From: Bacillus vallismortis
Lineage (GTDB): Bacteria; Bacillota; Bacilli; Bacillales; Bacillaceae
Direction: 5' to 3'
Assembly: GCF_004116955.1 (NCBI RefSeq)
Contig: NZ_CP026362.1
Location: 1,528,501 to 1,592,500 of the forward strand
DNA: 64,000 nt
In this document: positions 1 to 9,175 of the stretch, one piece after another
How positions within the stretch are numbered: the stretch's first letter is position 1
Layout of the letters: each line of letters starts with the position of its first letter
Program-made: the position numbers and the translations under genes
Notes under the pieces: model-generated
Seen by the model: the letters and a program-made list of their open reading frames with translations, nothing else
Told to the model about the DNA's origin: nothing
Database searches by the model: none

Positions 1-932
1 CCAAACATGCAAGAAATCGGTTTCTTTTTGAAAACTTGCGAGACACCCAAGGAAGCTGCATAAAAAGTGATAGTGAACGTGGCGAAAAGCTGCATAATCC
101 AAATGACCAGAAGGAATGATTCGAACCGCTCAAATATTAAACCAGATATTTCAAAGCTTCTCATCAGGTCAAGCGCCGGCCATGTTCTCGTTACAACACC
201 ATCAACAGATATGGCACCGATCACCATAACCACGGTAATAATATAAAAACATGTCACAACGCCTGTCCCGATTATAACCGCTTTCACTGCTTTTTTCGGT
301 TTCTTCATAAACGCTACTAAAATGAGCATAATTTCAGAACATGTAAACGAAAGGGCCGTTGTTTTCACTCCTTTGAGAACCGGCATGATTCCATCTCCTA
401 ATACAGGGCGTAAATTGTTAACCTCAAATATGCCTATACTCATAAGAGCTACAGTTAAAAAGATGATGACCGTAACCGGAAAGATCATTTCAAACAGCCG
501 GGCAATAGGATCAAGACCTTGTGTAATCGAATATAGCCCGATCCAAAGAACCGTCATGACAATGGCCCACGATGGAGTCCCTTCAAGGAGAAAAAACACA
601 ACAATTTCTGACATCACTCTCACTTCAAAGGCACTGAGAGTTAAAAAATAAGTAATGAAAATGAGACTGATGAAAGCACCGAGCCATTTGCCCACAATAT
701 GGCCGGAATATTCATAAAACGTCTCCTTAGGATACTGCTGGCTTAATTTGACGATGACTATTCCGGCAATGATCGCGATACCCCCGCCTAATAAAACGGA
801 AATCCATCCATCAGGGGATTTTGTTTGTTCTGTCACTGTCCGAGGGAGCGTAAGAACTCCTGCAGCGAGCATATAATTAATGATGATCACCGTTGCTTGT
901 GCGGTAGTAATTTTACTCTTTGGGCTGGACAT
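1..932 (-). CDS. yndE: Spore germination permease (GerAB type), partial
   Basis: Reading leftward from an ATG at 932, the frame stays open to the window edge for about 310 codons, so the C-terminus is missing. The product is a polytopic membrane protein of the spore germination amino-acid permease family, the B subunit of GerA-type receptors in the spore inner membrane. It starts MSSPKSKITTAQATVIIINY and then runs through repeated hydrophobic helices. It lies 27 bases downstream of the yndD A subunit in the same direction, as in the B. subtilis yndDEF operon. Family and synteny give the name; which germinant it senses cannot be read from the sequence. Confidence 0.85.
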   Translation of the reverse strand, partial: MSSPKSKITTAQATVIIINYMLAAGVLTLPRTVTEQTKSPDGWISVLLGGGIAIIAGIVIVKLSQQYPKETFYEYSGHIVGKWLGAFISLIFITYFLTLSAFEVRVMSEIVVFFLLEGTPSWAIVMTVLWIGLYSITQGLDPIARLFEMIFPVTVIIFLTVALMSIGIFEVNNLRPVLGDGIMPVLKGVKTTALSFTCSEIMLILVAFMKKPKKAVKAVIIGTGVVTCFYIITVVMVIGAISVDGVVTRTWPALDLMRSFEISGLIFERFESFLLVIWIMQLFATFTITFYAASLGVSQVFKKKPISCMF

Positions 933-959
933 AAGCTTAGCACCATCCTGTCGAGGTCA

Positions 960-2519
960 TCATTTCACCCGTTTTGCATTATCTGTATTCATGATTTTCG
1001 GCCTGCGCTTCATGACTAAGAGAGGCATTCTGATGATAAAATCCTTCCAATCTTTCACATAATAAGGGACCGCTGGGCTTGCGTATGGAAGGCCAAAGCT
1101 TTTCAATTTTACGACATGGCTGCTTAAAAGCAGATAATACATAATGACACCAAATAACCCAAACACCGCCGCGCAAAACATCGCGCCAAACCGAAGCACC
1201 CGAAGCGCAATGCCTGTACTGTAATGCGGGATGGCAAATGAAGAAATGGCTGTGAGCGCAACGACAATGACCATGATTGGGCTGACAATACCCGCTTGCA
1301 CAGCTGCTTCCCCGATAATTAACCCGCCAACGATGCCTATTGCAGGTCCGATGGGCTTTGGCAGACGAAGCCCCGCTTCCCGTAAAATTTCGATCGCAAT
1401 TTCCATAAATAAAGCTTCAATGAGTGAGGGAAACGGAACACCCTGACGCGTCCCGGAAATTGAAATGGCCAGTTTGGTCGGAATTAACCCCGGATGAAAA
1501 GAAATAAATGATATATATAAAGCCGGTGCAAATAAGGTTATGATTGCCGCAATGAACCTCAACAATCTGATGAACGAGCTTGGGAACCACCTTTCATAAT
1601 AATCTTCAGGCGATTGAAGCACCATGCTGAAAGTAACCGGAACAAGCAAAGCAAACGGAGTGCCGTCAAGCAGAATGGCTACTCGCCCTTCCATTAATCC
1701 GCTGATGACGCGATCAGGCCGTTCTGTACCTTGTACTTGCGGAAAGGGACTGAGATAATTGTCCTCGATTAGCTGTTCAACATAGCCAGATTCCGGCAGA
1801 TGGTCGATCTCGATTCCTTTCACTCTTTTTTTTACTTCCTCGACCACTTCTGGATCTGCTATGTCATTCATGTAAGCGATGATTAAATCCTTTTTTAGCC
1901 GTGTCCCTACTTCAAATTTCTGAAATGTCAATTGATCATTTTTCCCTTGCTGCCTTAAAAGAGCTGTATTCGTACTCAACTCTTCTGTAAAGCCCGTCCG
2001 CGGCCCTCTGACAAGCGCTTCTGAAAGCGGCTCCTCAATGCTTCGATTTTGTTTTTTTACGGTTCCCAGAAGAAAGGCCTGCGGCATTCCATCGATAAGA
2101 AGCGCTGTGGAACCCATGAAAACATTCAACACGATAGCACTGATTTTTTCCGACTCTGCGACATCACAAATTGATCCGATTTGATTCTTGATATCCTGCG
2201 AAGTGAATTTGCCTTTACCGGGTTGAGAAATGTCCTCTCTTGCTTGATGAGGCTGATTCATGACTAAAGCAGATATCCCTTTATTAATCAAATCCTGATC
2301 AGACAGTCCATCAACAAAGATCAATGCCGCTTTCACATGTGAATGATTGATTTCAAATTCCCGGATATGAACGTCTCCGTTATGCCCGATTTTTCTTTTC
2401 ACTAGTTCAAGGTCGTCCCCGAAATGACCGGATAATACTTCTTGGTCCGTTTCAGCTTTTGATTGATCTGAGCCTTGATGCTGCTTCTTTGTTTTGTACT
2501 GATGGTTCCGCCATCTCAT
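960..2519 (-). CDS. yndD: Spore germination receptor A subunit (GerA family)
   Basis: 519 codons, the usual length for the GerA/GerKA family. The N-terminal half is a hydrophilic soluble region and the C-terminal half has several membrane helices, including [20 protein letters not shown]. The family forms the A subunit of nutrient germinant receptors made in the forespore and placed in the spore inner membrane. The start ATG follows AGAAGGTGCAATT. A 36-codon ORF lies just upstream and the permease yndE just downstream, so it is probably the second gene of a germination operon. Assignment to yndD rests on family and synteny. Confidence 0.9.
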   Translation of the reverse strand: MRWRNHQYKTKKQHQGSDQSKAETDQEVLSGHFGDDLELVKRKIGHNGDVHIREFEINHSHVKAALIFVDGLSDQDLINKGISALVMNQPHQAREDISQPGKGKFTSQDIKNQIGSICDVAESEKISAIVLNVFMGSTALLIDGMPQAFLLGTVKKQNRSIEEPLSEALVRGPRTGFTEELSTNTALLRQQGKNDQLTFQKFEVGTRLKKDLIIAYMNDIADPEVVEEVKKRVKGIEIDHLPESGYVEQLIEDNYLSPFPQVQGTERPDRVISGLMEGRVAILLDGTPFALLVPVTFSMVLQSPEDYYERWFPSSFIRLLRFIAAIITLFAPALYISFISFHPGLIPTKLAISISGTRQGVPFPSLIEALFMEIAIEILREAGLRLPKPIGPAIGIVGGLIIGEAAVQAGIVSPIMVIVVALTAISSFAIPHYSTGIALRVLRFGAMFCAAVFGLFGVIMYYLLLSSHVVKLKSFGLPYASPAVPYYVKDWKDFIIRMPLLVMKRRPKIMNTDNAKRVK

Positions 2520-2531
2520 AATTGCACCTTC

Positions 2532-2642
2532 TTATATATCAATCCAAGTAAATACCTTATTGATTGCATATGGAACGAGGAATACAACTAACGCTTGAAG
2601 CCATAATGTCCAGTCAGTAAGTGTTAATATCACATTATCCAT
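2532..2642 (-). CDS. 36-aa single-helix microprotein preceding yndD
   Basis: A short ORF of 36 codons behind a good ribosome site (AAGGGGA, 7 bases before ATG). It encodes MDNVILTLTDWTLWLQALVV followed by a short hydrophobic and polar tail, i.e. one probable transmembrane helix. It ends 12 bases before yndD and is likely co-transcribed. Some GerA-type operons carry a tiny extra membrane subunit, so a role as receptor accessory protein is a reasonable inference, but no family could be named from the sequence. Confidence 0.6.
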   Translation of the reverse strand: MDNVILTLTDWTLWLQALVVFLVPYAINKVFTWIDI

Positions 2643-2720
2643 CTGTCAATCCCCTTCACTCTAATAGGATTATTTTTCCCGTACATCTCTTTTTTATGTT
2701 CATCTTTTTTCACAATAAAA

Positions 2721-2749
2721 AAAGCGTGATGAATGTTTCATCACGCTTT
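2721..2749 (-). terminator. Rho-independent terminator after the chromate transporter
   Basis: Inverted repeat AAAGCGTGATGA / TCATCACGCTTT with a 5-base loop. Read leftward it is followed by a T run, so it ends the chromate transporter transcript at 2763. It also separates that gene from the germination operon. Confidence 0.85.
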
Positions 2750-2762
2750 AGAGATATCTAAG

Positions 2763-3953
2763 TTAAAGAAGGCTCAAAAGAAAGCCGCCAATCACACCCG
2801 TGACTACAACAACCCACGGAGGCAGTTTCCAATAAGCAAGCATACTGAACAGTACAGCCGCAAACGCAAAATCAATCGGATTCAAAATCGCACTTGTCCA
2901 AATCGGAAAATAAAAAGCTGAAATCAAAATTCCGACTACCGCTGCATTCACTCCTGCAAGAGCTCCTTTTAGATGAGGATTTCTCCGCAAAACATCCCAA
3001 TAGGGCAGCGCACCTAAAATCAGCAAAAAAGCAGGCAGGAAGATGGCAATAGCAGCTAACATGCCGCTCTGCCAGCCGCCCATGACCGCACCAAGATAGG
3101 CGGCGAATGTAAATAATGGCCCCGGCACAGCCTGTGCTGCGCCATATCCTGCTAAAAATGCTTCTTTACTGACCATTCCGGCCGGTACAAATTCCTGTTC
3201 CAATAACGGCAAGACAACATGTCCCCCGCCAAAAACCAAGGAACCAGCCCTGTAAAAGCTGTCAAACATAGAAAGCCACCGCAAGTCCGCAGCTTCTCGA
3301 AGGACGGGCAGAAGAACAAGCAACCCGAAAAATACAGAAAGACACACTGTTCCGAATGTCTTAGAAATTGGAAAACGGACAGCTGATTCTTTTTTGCCGG
3401 CAGACTCTTTAAACATTAGAAAACCAATTGCCGCCGCAAGGATGATAATGCCAGCTTGCGTATACACGGTTTGCCATAAAAGTGCGACAATCAATGCAAA
3501 CAATGCAATCGTTTTTCGTTTGGCATCGGGCGTCAGTTTTTGAGCCATTCCCGCTATAGCGTGGGCAACAACAGCGACCGCTACGATTTTTAAACCATGA
3601 ATCCAGCCGGCTTGCTCTACATTGGTATGTTGTAACATAAGAGCAAATATAATCAATGCCAAAACAGAGGGCAGCGTAAAGCCGAGAAATGAAACGATCC
3701 CGCCAAGTAACCCGCCACGCATCACACCAATCCCTATCCCAACTTGGCTGCTCGCTGGACCAGGCAAGAACTGGCACAATGCAACTAAATCGGCATAGCT
3801 TTTTTCATCCAGCCATTTTCTTTTGCGAATATATTCTTCATAGAAATAGCCCAGATGAGCAATGGGACCTCCGAATGATGTAAATCCAAGTCTTGTTGAA
3901 ATAATGAAAATTTCTATCAGCGTTTTAAAGCTGTTGCTTTTATGTTCGTGCAT
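2763..3953 (-). CDS. chrA: Chromate transporter, ChrA/CHR family (two-domain)
   Basis: About 396 codons from the ATG at 3953, which follows GGGAGGAAGCA. The protein carries two CHR domains in tandem. The N-terminal half has FGGPIAHLGYF and LCQFLPGPASSQVGIGIGVM; the C-terminal half has GGGHVVLPLLEQEFV and AVPGPLFTFAAYLGAV. These repeated proline-rich signatures define the CHR superfamily, which effluxes chromate in exchange or with protons. It appears monocistronic. Substrate specificity is inferred from the family only; many CHR proteins are untested. Confidence 0.85.
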   Translation of the reverse strand: MHEHKSNSFKTLIEIFIISTRLGFTSFGGPIAHLGYFYEEYIRKRKWLDEKSYADLVALCQFLPGPASSQVGIGIGVMRGGLLGGIVSFLGFTLPSVLALIIFALMLQHTNVEQAGWIHGLKIVAVAVVAHAIAGMAQKLTPDAKRKTIALFALIVALLWQTVYTQAGIIILAAAIGFLMFKESAGKKESAVRFPISKTFGTVCLSVFFGLLVLLPVLREAADLRWLSMFDSFYRAGSLVFGGGHVVLPLLEQEFVPAGMVSKEAFLAGYGAAQAVPGPLFTFAAYLGAVMGGWQSGMLAAIAIFLPAFLLILGALPYWDVLRRNPHLKGALAGVNAAVVGILISAFYFPIWTSAILNPIDFAFAAVLFSMLAYWKLPPWVVVVTGVIGGFLLSLL

Positions 3954-4116
3954 TGCTTCCTCCCATGTTCTCAGCATTTTAATAAAGCAGAAATACTCCA
4001 CTTTAGTATAAAAAACTGAACCATGTTTGCAAGCGCTTGTTTAAAAATGATAACGAATCTTAACTTTCATATAATAAAAAAGCTAAACATTGAGCCTTTT
4101 CGCCATTCAGAATCAA

Positions 4117-4305
4117 TTAAAATTCCAGTTTGAAGCTTTCTGCCTGATCTGACACTTCCACAGGTATTCCCATAATCGTTTTCGGTATAGAAACGTAAAC
4201 AAAGCGCATCTCTTTCTCTAGTTGCTGAAACGCTTTTTCACTGACTACAATCCTGGCCGGTTTTCCCGGGCTGTTATCAATGGCTGCTTTGATTTTTCCT
4301 AGCAT
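4117..4305 (-). CDS. Small hypothetical protein, 62 aa
   Basis: ATG at 4305 follows an AGGGGGGG run that can serve as ribosome site. The product is a short soluble protein, MLGKIKAAIDNSPGKPARIV at the start, with no recognised motif. It is followed upstream by an 86-aa membrane protein in the same direction, 22 bases apart, so the two are likely one transcript. Function unknown. Confidence 0.55.
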   Translation of the reverse strand: MLGKIKAAIDNSPGKPARIVVSEKAFQQLEKEMRFVYVSIPKTIMGIPVEVSDQAESFKLEF

Positions 4306-4327
4306 AAACCCCCCCCTGTTTTAGATT

Positions 4328-4588
4328 CTAACTCATAGATAGAACCATCATGAAATTGAGTACAGCTAAAACTCCTGAAAAAAATGCGATCCCTTTGCTC
4401 CGCCTCCAGAAAAACAGTACGTTGGCTAATAAAACAAAACTGATAAACCCATCAAATCCGCGCAGAACAAGTTGGCTGAACTGGATTTCTTTTTCAACAA
4501 TAACAATTGCAGCTGCACAAACAATCATAAATAAAAAGACGAAAATATACACTTTCCACTCTCTCACTGTATTTTCTTTCTCATACAT
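4328..4588 (-). CDS. Small membrane protein, 86 aa
   Basis: 86 codons with three predicted hydrophobic segments (around residues 12-29, 40-58 and 65-84) and a charged N-terminus. ATG at 4588 is preceded by GGGGGGAGTACTGC. It is probably co-transcribed with the 62-aa gene that follows. No family was recognised; an inner membrane location is inferred from hydrophobicity. Confidence 0.6.
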   Translation of the reverse strand: MYEKENTVREWKVYIFVFLFMIVCAAAIVIVEKEIQFSQLVLRGFDGFISFVLLANVLFFWRRSKGIAFFSGVLAVLNFMMVLSMS

Positions 4589-5002
4589 GCAGTACTCCCC
4601 CCTTTAACAGAAATGTTCATCGACAGAATGCACAATAAATCATGTAAACGACGGGCATGATCCCATTAATTATTATTATATGACTTAATTGATAAAACAT
4701 CATGTGTCAAGAGGTAAACGAATGGATCTTAATCGCAAAACGCGAAAAACATTACTCTGAAAGCGCCTTTTCAGAAAGTCTGGGAGAAAGCCTTCGCTTT
4801 AGAAGGCATCGATTTCATTTCGCCCTGCGGTGTAGAAAAAGTGATTCAGAAACATAGAAGACCACTAATATCAGAAAATGATGTGGCTCGCTGAAAAACC
4901 GGATGTTTTTGACTTGTTTCCATCCCCTCTTTTTTTAGAGATTTTGGACAGCCCTTTTTTTCTTCTATGGTTGTAACTGTCCAAGCCGCACGACCAATAC
5001 GC
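4589..5002. other. Gene-free stretch before cotC, possible degenerate coding traces
   Basis: No intact gene on either strand. Around 4720-4893 the plus strand reads like broken coding sequence: MDLNRKTRKTLL then a stop, followed in another phase by a stretch containing KVWEKAFALEGIDFIS. This may be an old pseudogene but the parent was not recognised. tatAC, which I recall beside cotC in B. subtilis 168, was not seen here. Confidence 0.3.
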
Positions 5003-5011
5003 CATATAATA
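5003..5011 (+). promoter_or_regulatory. Sigma-K-like -10 element of cotC
   Basis: CATATAATA matches the sigma-K -10 pattern CATANNNTA and lies about 30 bases before the cotC start codon. An AC dinucleotide at a suitable -35 distance (4990-4993) fits the loose sigma-K -35. cotC is known as a late mother-cell gene. Confidence 0.6.
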
Positions 5012-5041
5012 TAGCGTATTAACAATAAAGGAGGAGTATAT

Positions 5042-5251
5042 ATGGGTTATTACAAAAAATATAAAGAAGAGTATTATACGGTCAAAAAAACGTATTATAA
5101 AAAGTATTACGAATATGATAAAAAATACTGTGATCACCATGATAAAAAAGACTATGACAAAAAATATGATGACTGCCATAAAAAACATGATGACCACGAC
5201 AAAAAAGACTATGATTATGTTGTAGAGTATAAAAAGCATAAACATTACTAA
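5042..5251 (+). CDS. cotC: Spore coat protein CotC
   Basis: 69 codons behind AAAGGAGGAGTATAT. The protein begins MGYYKKYKEEYYTVKKTYYK and is made almost only of Tyr, Lys, Asp and His in short repeats, the hallmark of the outer coat protein CotC. CotC is deposited on the outer coat surface and forms dimers and heteromers with the paralogue CotU, which lies 3.5 kb away in the same orientation. Late mother-cell control is supported by the -10 at 5003. Length is near that of the 66-aa reference protein. Confidence 0.95.
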   Translation: MGYYKKYKEEYYTVKKTYYKKYYEYDKKYCDHHDKKDYDKKYDDCHKKHDDHDKKDYDYVVEYKKHKHY

Positions 5252-5285
5252 ACTCCATTAACATCTCCTCATTTTCCACTTGTTC

Positions 5286-5309
5286 CCCGGCTGAATGCCG
5301 GGTTTTTTT
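5286..5309 (+). terminator. Terminator after cotC
   Basis: CCCGGC-TGAAT-GCCGGG followed by seven T, a classic intrinsic terminator 34 bases after the cotC stop. Confidence 0.9.
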
Positions 5310-5534
5310 GATCTGCTATTGCTGGTATAATTTGAAGTTTACTTTCTTATTAATTAGCCTTAATGACAGAATTTAAAATCATATTGAATATTTAGTACAT
5401 AGTTTTATTAGTTTATAAAAGTGTTTATAAGTATTTGCAGTTATAAAGAAAATTTTATAGCCATAAAAGGTAAATTTTTGTTCTAAAACATAGTATTTTA
5501 TCTCATTTTTCTCTGTCTATTTGTATCAATCGCC

Positions 5535-5714
5535 ATGAAAAGCTTTGAGGTCATAAGATCGATTGCCAATGTGGTCTGCTTACTTTTTGTTTTGTTCTAT
5601 GTTAAAGAGGAACTGAAAATATATACACACAAAGCGCTGACGTTCCCCATCATTTGTTTTCTTTGCTTGTCTGTACCTGTACTTTTGTTATTTTGCAGGG
5701 GCAAACATATATGA
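5535..5714 (+). CDS. Small two-helix membrane protein, 59 aa
   Basis: ORF from ATG 5535 to TGA 5714 with two hydrophobic stretches (IANVVCLLFVLFYV and FPIICFLCLSVPVLLLFC) separated by a basic loop. No convincing Shine-Dalgarno is visible, which lowers confidence. The stop overlaps the start of the next small ORF as ATGA, a sign of translational coupling and the main reason to believe both are genes. Confidence 0.45.
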   Translation: MKSFEVIRSIANVVCLLFVLFYVKEELKIYTHKALTFPIICFLCLSVPVLLLFCRGKHI

Positions 5715-5833
5715 ATAGCCCCCTCTTCGTTACCGGCTGGGAAATGATCGCTGTCACACTTTTGATTATCGTTTCTTTACTCATTTGTGTATTTATGTTG
5801 AGGAGGATTTCAACTCATTTAAAACAGCTGTGA
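5711..5833 (+). CDS. Small single-helix membrane protein, 40 aa
   Basis: Begins at ATG 5711, overlapping the upstream 59-aa ORF by four bases (ATGA). The product has one hydrophobic helix, AVTLLIIVSLLICVFML, and a basic tail. The upstream ORF's coupling is its main support. Function unknown. Confidence 0.45.
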   Translation: MNSPLFVTGWEMIAVTLLIIVSLLICVFMLRRISTHLKQL

Positions 5834-5975
5834 GCAAATCCTTTTAGAGGAACAGTTTTTCCACATAGAAAAATATAATAATAAAATGAAAAATTTGTCG
5901 ATTTATATACATAAATTGAGTTCCAAAATAAGGTATAATAAATGATGAAACCATTGCAAAAAAGGGGGAATTGTG

Positions 5976-6695
5976 TTGAAAAAAGTATTGATTGCAGGAG
6001 CAGTAGGAACAGCGGTTCTTTTCGGAACACTATCATCGGGTATTCCAGGTTTGCCCGCGGCAGACACTCAGGTCGCAAAAGCAGCCTCCCAGCTGCCTAA
6101 GGGAATCGGCGGCCGCGCCTATCTGAACAGTACAGGCGCTGTTTTCACAGCTAAAATCAAGCTTCCCGACACCGTAAAAAATGATGACTCAGTCTCTACT
6201 CCGTATATTTATTCAGGATTTAGCGCAAAAAGCGGAACTGAGGCAGATCTCGGGCTTCAGTACAGCAAACAATACAATGTCTGGAAGCCTCTCATGAAGG
6301 TCGGATCCAAAAATAATGAAACGTATATCGAGGGAAAAGATAAATTCACATATACCAAAGGTTTCCGCCCTGGTAGCACAGTCCAAATGACAATCTATAA
6401 AAATTTGAACGGAAATACACGCATGACCCTTTGGGGAACGAACAATGACGGGTATACGGGCCGGATTATCACAGAAATCCAAGGAACCAATATCGGCACA
6501 ATCTCAAAATGGAAAACTCTTGCTACCGCGGCTGTTTCGTATGAAAGTCAGCGTTCTGCCATCAAAGCAACCTTTTCGACAGCTTTCAATAACATCACAA
6601 TCGACAATAAAGCCGTCACCCCTGTAGTAGATACACAGGATTTCGCAAAGGTTGTCGTTTCAGGAAATAATGTGACGATTTCTCTTAATAAATAA
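5976..6695 (+). CDS. yncM: Secreted protein YncM
   Basis: The sequence matches the B. subtilis secreted protein YncM. I choose the TTG at 5976 because it sits 7 bases after AAAGGGGG; a GTG at 5973 is in frame but closer. The N-terminus [20 protein letters not shown] is a signal peptide with a likely cleavage after AKA. The mature region is hydrophilic and rich in Thr, Asn and Lys, with no enzyme motif. It lies between cotC and thyA as in the reference genome. The extracellular function is unknown. Confidence 0.85.
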   Translation: MKKVLIAGAVGTAVLFGTLSSGIPGLPAADTQVAKAASQLPKGIGGRAYLNSTGAVFTAKIKLPDTVKNDDSVSTPYIYSGFSAKSGTEADLGLQYSKQYNVWKPLMKVGSKNNETYIEGKDKFTYTKGFRPGSTVQMTIYKNLNGNTRMTLWGTNNDGYTGRIITEIQGTNIGTISKWKTLATAAVSYESQRSAIKATFSTAFNNITIDNKAVTPVVDTQDFAKVVVSGNNVTISLNK

Positions 6696-6710
6696 ACAAA
6701 GCAGCAAAAG

Positions 6711-6735
6711 ACCGCCGGCATTGCCAGGCGGTTTT
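6711..6735 (+). terminator. Terminator after yncM
   Basis: Stem ACCGCC-GGC / GCC-GGCGGT with one bulged base, followed by TTTTG. It lies 15 bases after the yncM stop. Confidence 0.75.
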
Positions 6736-6816
6736 GCTCAGCATATTCGTAATAATCATCAGAATTTACAGCTCTTGTGTTTGCTTATCTTATTATATTA
6801 TAGGGTGGAAATTGGT

Positions 6817-7029
6817 ATGAAATCTGGAAAAACAGGTCCTTTTGGAATGATTTTGGTTATTATAGCTCTTTTAATCTCAATACATTTTATGTTTAACACA
6901 AAAGCATTGATACCTGCTGGGTATGATCTGGCTATTCATGGAATTGTGATATCAAGAACTTTAATGATCGCTTTTACCTTGTATCTAGTTACAAAATTAG
7001 GATACTTTCTTCTGAATAAAAAAGATTAG
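6817..7029 (+). CDS. Small membrane protein, 70 aa
   Basis: ATG at 6817 follows TAGGGTGGAAATTGGT, so it is preferred over further upstream frames. The protein has two predicted helices (FGMILVIIALLISIHFMF and ISRTLMIAFTLYLVTKLGYF) and a basic C-terminus. Gene ends 142 bases before the convergent thyA. No family recognised. Confidence 0.6.
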   Translation: MKSGKTGPFGMILVIIALLISIHFMFNTKALIPAGYDLAIHGIVISRTLMIAFTLYLVTKLGYFLLNKKD

Positions 7030-7171
7030 CTTGCAACGTTAATCTTTTTTATAATGAGTTTTTAGAATATATGTATTATCTTTTTGCTCAATTTTATACA
7101 GCTTCATGATGTTTTTCTTACTAAAATGAAGGTTGGCACCAAACCAATCAGCGATTAATAAAGAGGCAGCA

Positions 7172-8011
7172 TTAAACCGCTACCTCAAATAAAAGCTTGT
7201 CGCCATGCTTATAGTTGATTAACTTGAAATCATCAATGGTAAAGTCATAAAAATCTTTGACTTCGGGATTGATCCATAATTCAGGGGCTTCAAACTGCTC
7301 TCTTTCCATTTGAACTTTCAAATTGTCGATATGACGTGTGTACACATGGCAATCACCAATGTTAAAGATATATTCACCAAGCTCATAACCAGTCACCTGA
7401 GCAATCATGCGCTGCAACACATTATACTGAAATACATTGAATGGATTTCCCAACGCCATATCATTGCTCCGTGCTCTTACCTCAAGGTGGAGTTTACCTT
7501 GCTTCACATACCATTGTGTCTCGTATACACAAGGTGTTAAAACCATTGAATCTAATTCATCAGGATTCCACAGCATTGTAATATGTCTGCGTGAAGATGG
7601 ATTGCTTTTCAATTGATGTAGAAGATAGTCAACCTGATCTACTTTTTCTCCATTTAGATTTCTGTTTTTCTTGCCCAGCTGGAAACCATAGGCTTGTCCG
7701 ATGGTGCCGTCTTCTTGTTTCCATTGATCCCAGATATGTACGCCCATTTTGTTTAATTCTGTAACATCGTTCGATTTCAGCTGCCAAATCCAGAGCAGCT
7801 CTTTAATCGCTGTTTTCCAGGCAACTTTTTTTGTTGTTAAAATAGGAACTTCTGAGTTGTCGAATCTCATTTGCTTGCTGATGATGCTTAGTGTGTAAGC
7901 AGGTGTTCCATCAGAGTCCCACTTGGTTCTTACATTACATTCTTCATCTGAGATTCCATCATTCATGATATCCTTTATAATTGAATTGTATTGTTTGTCG
8001 AATTGTGTCAT
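7172..8011 (-). CDS. thyA: Thymidylate synthase ThyA
   Basis: 279 codons. Converts dUMP to dTMP with methylene-tetrahydrofolate. Catalytic signature LTPCVYETQWYV, the NDMALGNPFNVFQYN substrate loop and the HVYTRHIDNLKVQ dUMP-binding segment are all present, so it should be active. The ATG at 8011 follows AAGGAAGGGTAAAC. It is a near copy of the prophage gene at 42128-42967: the proteins differ at only a few positions and long nucleotide blocks look identical. In the phi3T phage this gene type is known as thyP3, so a phage origin of the chromosomal copy is likely. Confidence 0.97.
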   Translation of the reverse strand: MTQFDKQYNSIIKDIMNDGISDEECNVRTKWDSDGTPAYTLSIISKQMRFDNSEVPILTTKKVAWKTAIKELLWIWQLKSNDVTELNKMGVHIWDQWKQEDGTIGQAYGFQLGKKNRNLNGEKVDQVDYLLHQLKSNPSSRRHITMLWNPDELDSMVLTPCVYETQWYVKQGKLHLEVRARSNDMALGNPFNVFQYNVLQRMIAQVTGYELGEYIFNIGDCHVYTRHIDNLKVQMEREQFEAPELWINPEVKDFYDFTIDDFKLINYKHGDKLLFEVAV

Positions 8012-8532
8012 GTTTACCCTTCCTTTAACCGTTATCAGCCATGTGATGCCATCATCTTAACATAAGTTTGTGCTGCCTTTATCTCCAATTTTGTATTGTA
8101 ACACATTAGGTTTACAGCAAGCATGTCAGTTACATTCACCCTTCTACATTTTTCTTAAAGGCAGACTCAACTCTATTTGCATTAAGTATAAAGCTTCTAC
8201 ACTTCCTCTGCTGTTCCATCAAAGTAATGGCAGCTCAAATTTAAACCACATCTCCTTTTATTCAATGATCAGCAACAAACCTACCTTTAATTATGTTCGC
8301 CAATGTTCCAATACCTCTTACAATTTTTTCTGCCAGTTTTCTTGCTAGCATGACAGCATAATCACTAAGGATTGTTCGTCAATCTCTTGAAATAAAGAAA
8401 ACCCTTCTTCTAGTATTACTCCCATTCACTGTGATGGAATCCGTTCTCCTAACTAATTAGTAACAGATGTATCAGAAACAGCCCTATTTGTAAACTATTA
8501 TTAAATTTGACCATACCAAATGATTTAAACCA
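8012..8532. other. Gene-free stretch between thyA and cotU
   Basis: About 520 bases without a convincing ORF on either strand. Around 8310-8400 the minus strand reads like decayed coding sequence (phrases such as ENWQKKL between stops), but no parent was recognised. The right end carries the cotU promoter. Confidence 0.35.
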
Positions 8533-8541
8533 CATATATTA
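8533..8541 (+). promoter_or_regulatory. Sigma-K-like -10 element of cotU
   Basis: CATATATTA fits CATANNNTA and lies about 30 bases before the cotU start, the same spacing as at cotC. Confidence 0.55.
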
Positions 8542-8571
8542 ATTTCGAGTATAACAAAAGGAGGAATTTAA

Positions 8572-8856
8572 GTGGGGTATTATAAAAAATATAAAGAAGA
8601 GTACTACACTTGGAAGAAAAAGTATTACAAAAAGTATTACGACCATGATAAAAAGCATTATGATCATGATAAAAAGTATTGTGATCACGACAAAAAGCAT
8701 TATGACCATGACAAAAAGTATTGTGATCACGACAAAAAGCATTATGATCATGACAAAAAGTATTGTGATGAACACGATTATCATTATGACAAAAAATATT
8801 ATGATGACGATGATTATTATTATGATTATGTCAAATCGTATAAAAAATATCACTAA
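8572..8856 (+). CDS. cotU: Spore coat protein CotU
   Basis: 94 codons starting at GTG 8572 behind AAAAGGAGGAATTTAA. The N-terminus MGYYKKYKEEYYTWKKKYYK and the Tyr/Lys/Asp/His composition identify the CotC paralogue CotU, an outer coat protein made in the mother cell. The reference protein is about 86 aa, so this one is longer because of an internal 14-residue repeat (see 8647-8772). Positioned between yncF and thyA as in B. subtilis. Confidence 0.93.
   Translation: MGYYKKYKEEYYTWKKKYYKKYYDHDKKHYDHDKKYCDHDKKHYDHDKKYCDHDKKHYDHDKKYCDEHDYHYDKKYYDDDDYYYDYVKSYKKYH
8647..8772 (+). repeat. Three tandem 42-bp repeats inside cotU
   Basis: Units at 8647-8688, 8689-8730 and 8731-8772 each encode DKKHYDHDKKYCDH with only a few base changes (last residue changed in the third). 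Such repeats expand or contract by slippage and explain the extra length of this CotU. Confidence 0.85.
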
Positions 8857-8878
8857 AACTCTTACACATCTATTTCCT

Positions 8879-8909
8879 TCCTCGGTGACAGACCGGGGTT
8901 TTTTTTATG
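8879..8909 (+). terminator. Terminator after cotU
   Basis: CCTCGGT-GACAG-ACCGGGG followed by eight T. The rest of the 8910-9150 interval shows no gene. Confidence 0.8.
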
Positions 8910-9175
8910 ATATTTGTCGAGGATATCAGTATGGATTGGTCAGTCTAGCATTATTTCATCTTGTATGTTGAACTTGGCTCAATGAGTTCAATGACTAAAG
9001 AATACATCTCATTTAACAACTTGGCTTGTAATTAGTATTATTGCTAGTATTTAGTGAACCACCCCTACTATTTAAAACTATTTTTTTGTAGAGATGCTTA
9101 ATCCATCGACATTTTTATCACAAAATGGTAAAATTAATATTAAAAATGTGAATATTCAAGAAAGGAAGCGTTGAT

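Noticed and set aside
4022..4042. GCAAGCGCTTG palindrome upstream of chrA as a cre site
   Set aside because: It fits the CcpA box only partly and nothing links chromate transport to CcpA.
4871..5245. Minus-strand ORF of 124 codons over cotC
   Set aside because: Its Phe/Ile-rich sequence is the complement of Lys/Tyr/Asp codons of cotC; no ribosome site.
8070..8348. Plus-strand ORF of 92 codons between thyA and cotU
   Set aside because: Ser/Phe/Leu-rich, no ribosome site; the other strand shows decayed coding traces instead.
8641..8780. CRISPR-like repeat
   Set aside because: The repeats are contiguous coding units without spacers.
8539..8853. Minus-strand ORF of 104 codons over cotU
   Set aside because: Same artefact of the complementary strand of a Lys/Tyr/Asp repeat gene.
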